Assembly (NCBI GenBank): GCA_026419775.2
Contig: JAOPGA020000676.1
Location: 1-64,000 of the forward strand
Reading direction: 5' to 3'
Source: Acrasis kona
Taxonomy: Eukaryota > Heterolobosea > Eutetramitea > Acrasida > Acrasidae
Length of the DNA stretch: 64,000 nt
This document shows positions 61,210 through 64,000 of the stretch, piece after piece. How positions within the stretch are numbered: position 1 is the stretch's first letter; every line of letters starts with the position of its first letter. Both the position numbers and the translations under genes were made by a program. The notes below the pieces were generated by a model that was not told where the DNA came from, did not search any database, and worked only from the letters and a program-made list of their open reading frames with translations.

Positions 61210-64000
61210 ATGCACCGCACCGCGCTGGTACTCCTTTGTATTATAGCTTCATCTAGCCAAATTACTATCTACGATGATGTGACATCAACAACAACGTGGA
61301 GTCTATCAAACTCTCCTTTTAATATACCTAATGATATAAATATTTTAGCTGGAGCAGTTTTGACTATACAGCAAGGAGTTAGCGTATACTTAGGGTGTGG
61401 CGCAGATATTAATGTATATGGTAGTATTATAATAATGGGAACTGCATCTAAAATGGTATCCTTCTCGTCTATGTACAATGGCCAGACGGTCAATGTAAGC
61501 ATTCCAACGTGCAACTATACTATCAATGGAACAGCTTATTCACAATCTGCTGTATCAGATCTTTGCAGAACATATCCATGCAATGTTCAAAACTTTGTAT
61601 CAAACATCAATTCTATCAAAGTCAATGCCACATGTAGCCTGTTGGGACTGTATCAGCGAATTGTTCGTCCAGATTGCGGATATGGATCGATAAACATTTT
61701 TGACAATGCTGGATCTAAAGTTGATGGTGCAGGAAATTATGTCTCCGGAACATTAATTTCGTATGCTAACTTTACTCGGTCAAATAAGTAAGCCTCACAA
61801 GAAAATTTGACTAAATAAATTTTAGTACTGCAGCGATTAATGCAACATCGTCGCTATTAGTAGAGGATTCTGTCTTCACAGACTTACAGACATATGGAAT
61901 TTGGCACGAAGCAGGAAGCTCGAACCACTTCTTCATTTCTAGGAGAAATGTTTTTGTAAGAGGAACAAAGGAAAGTATTTGGATACAAGCATCACTTTTC
62001 AGCAACCAAGTTAATGTAACAAACAATTTTTTCTCAAATCAGACGTAAGGAAGCGCTTTGTGTGTATTAACTTGAATAGAGGGTATGCAATATCTATAGG
62101 GAAAACTGTTTCAAATTCATACGTTACGCTGGACAGCAACACATTCATTGACAACAAAGGAATTTTCACAAGTGCAACAAATGGATTCCTAACCATCACT
62201 AACAATGTTTTTAAATCCATTCAATCAATGTGGATCAACAATGCTGATAATTTATTAGTATCAAATAACAGTATATCGTTGTGCTCGGGCACTTGGTGTG
62301 TTTACATTGCCAACACCGGCACTTGTACATTTGCTTACAACGTCGTCTCCAGTTGCTCGTCGGCAAGAGTTCTCAGTTTTAGCCACAGCGCCCCGATAAG
62401 TATCGTGAACAATACAATTACAAACAACAATGCAGAGTCCTACGTTGTGAATACATTTTTGGATTGGACCACACCTGTTCAGAGCACAGCATCATTACAA
62501 TACAACACATTCCAGGGAAATACCGTGCCAAATACCGGGGCGGTCTATTACATCAACTCGCCTCTTGCCATCATCAGGCGCAACATTTTCGTCAACCCAT
62601 CAAGCCAAATAGAAACATTTAACAACATTTCCAATTGGCTGAGCACGCCAGGGTTCGTTAACGCCACAGAAAATTTTTGGGGAAAACAATTCAATTCTAT
62701 TACGGTACGAAGGCGCAGCAGCAGCTTTACAACAAACAAGAACCTTGCACCCACAATGCTCATACCGGCACTCATGAACGAAACCATATACAATCAAAAC
62801 ACTTTACTCATTTACGATAACGTCACGGAAGGTATTATCAACACAAACATCACATATCCACTTTTACAATACTTTACATTCAATGTGTACATTATGCCCA
62901 ACATTGCCGTTACCTTTCAACAAGGATCCAACATTACAATGGCATCGGGAGTTCATTGGGTTGTGAATGGTATTCTCATCATGAAGGGAACAGATAACAA
63001 GAGAATATCGATACGTAGGGACTTTGGGTCCAATACCTACTGGGGGTGTATAAGGTACACTCAATTTGCCACTCCTACTTCCTATGACTCTTCTTTTAAC
63101 TATACTAGTGGATGTATAGTCGAATACGTTGATGTAAGTGGAGGAGGTAACTCTGATTTGTCTTGTGGTGCGATATGGACCAACGGAATCTCTACGCTGC
63201 TCTTGAAATCAATTTCATCGAATGAATCAATAAATTATGTTGTATTGGGTGCAGGTGGTAGTAACACACTTGTTTACAATAGTTTTTTTAATAATGTTAA
63301 TGTTCCTACTTACTTGTTGGGATTTACACCTTCAGCAAGTGGAGCATCTATGATTGTATATAATACTGTTTTTAATAATGTTGGACAGAGTGTGATTGGA
63401 TCGTTCTGTAATAATGCTGCTTATCCTATAACAATATCCAATTGTTATTTTAATGGTTCCTCCTTGTATTCTTTTTATGGTTATCAAGGAGGAGTAATAA
63501 AATTTTTGAACAATACTGTATTAGGATCTCGTAATGCAGTTTATATGCATTATGCTTTTGATTCTATTGTTGCTAATAATACATTCAGATTGATTACATT
63601 GAACGCTATAAGTGTGATTGAATCATCTGGAGTTGTTACGATACAAAGTAACAAATTCTTAAATAGCACATTGACTGGTACAACGTCATTAATTTACTTT
63701 AGTCAAACAGTTTCTCCTTTTAATGCTCTCTTTATTAGGTACAATGATATTCAGAATATACAAGGCCAAGTGATCTCAAACACAGCAGTCAATGCAGCTG
63801 TGGCCGCTTGGCCAGTTATCAGCTTTAATAATATTACAAACAACTATGCTGCTTCTCCTTTAGTTTTTTTACAAAATTTAGTGCGATTCCAGAAAAATAT
63901 TTTATGTAACCCAAGTAGTGTTTTTGATTTGGGTCATAGTTTATTAATGCACGATGATCCTGTTATGATAAGTGATGCTACTTTTAATTATTGGTGTGGT
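61210..64000 (+). CDS. Large secreted beta-helix protein (5' part)
   Basis: Exons 61210-61787, 61826-62044 and 62080 to the window end, with introns of 38 and 35 nt, give at least 906 residues; the 3' end lies outside. A signal peptide (MHRTALVLLCIIASSSQ) starts it. The rest is made of short strand-turn units rich in Asn, Ser and Thr, such as NLLVSNNSISLCSGTWCVY and SYVTLDSNTFIDNKG, typical of right-handed parallel beta-helices. The unit around residue 45 (NILAGAVLTIQQGVSVYLGC) recurs near residue 560 (MPNIAVTFQQGSNITMASGV), so two long repeats may exist. There are many N-glycosylation sites. Inferred: cell-surface or secreted protein, perhaps for adhesion. Codons change from C-rich to T-rich after about 63060. 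Confidence 0.8.

Noticed and set aside
1-64000. CRISPR arrays, prokaryotic operons, rRNA genes or replication origins
   Set aside because: No regularly spaced repeats, Shine-Dalgarno-led gene runs or rRNA-like sequence were seen; introns show the DNA is eukaryotic.

Overview
The window reads as nuclear DNA of a heterolobosean amoeba, most likely Naegleria. This genus call is an inference from four things: dense AT-rich eukaryotic genes on both strands; very short GT-AG introns (about 35-58 nt in the models built here); many RGS, Ras, PAS and cyclic-nucleotide signalling genes; and a TET/JBP-like dioxygenase next to a NACHT gene. Single N bases at 5914, 7038 and 15383 show draft-quality sequence, so some frameshifts may be sequencing errors.

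Layout. 1-5.3 kb: the end of a PAS/RGS membrane sensor, a MYND-Fic protein and a five-exon Q/V/P-rich gene. 5.3-7.5 kb: two truncated genes meet head to head near 6.29 kb, one of them transposase-like. 7.6-12.4 kb: a polyol dehydrogenase, an EF-hand/double cyclic-nucleotide-binding protein, a ubiquitin-like protein and a BTB-TLDc protein. 12.4-19.2 kb is the accessory part: tRNA-Ser, LINE remnants on both strands, a pair of direct repeats, a NACHT (NLR-like) gene ending in nine near-identical 35-residue repeats, and tRNA-Pro. Both tRNA genes carry an insertion in the D-loop.

19.5-32.6 kb: a small RGS protein, ATG9, an SDR, a serpin, a two-repeat MYB factor assembled from five exons, a TET/JBP-like 2-oxoglutarate dioxygenase and small unknown genes. 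32.6-35.7 kb: intergenic DNA with a 25-bp perfect inverted repeat and decayed coding fragments, plus a six-helix membrane protein. 35.8-51.1 kb: an F-box/ankyrin protein, S-adenosylhomocysteinase, a 2,412-residue protein joining a DOCK-type C2 domain, a protein kinase and a RasGEF, a cytochrome P450, and a protein resembling the AF4/FMR2 C-terminal domain. 51.3-64 kb: a Golgi-type glycosyltransferase, small unknown genes, an RGS-START protein, a Ras GTPase, a type II topoisomerase with a mitochondrial presequence, and a secreted beta-helix protein that runs off the window.

Functional themes are G-protein and Ras signalling (three RGS proteins, one Ras, one RasGEF-kinase), autophagy, methyl-group and modified-base chemistry (S-adenosylhomocysteinase and a TET/JBP-like enzyme) and possible innate defence (NACHT). 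Genes are monocistronic, and convergent neighbours are often only 10-40 bp apart. Gene models were built by hand from splice signals and reading-frame continuity; no search or alignment was run.
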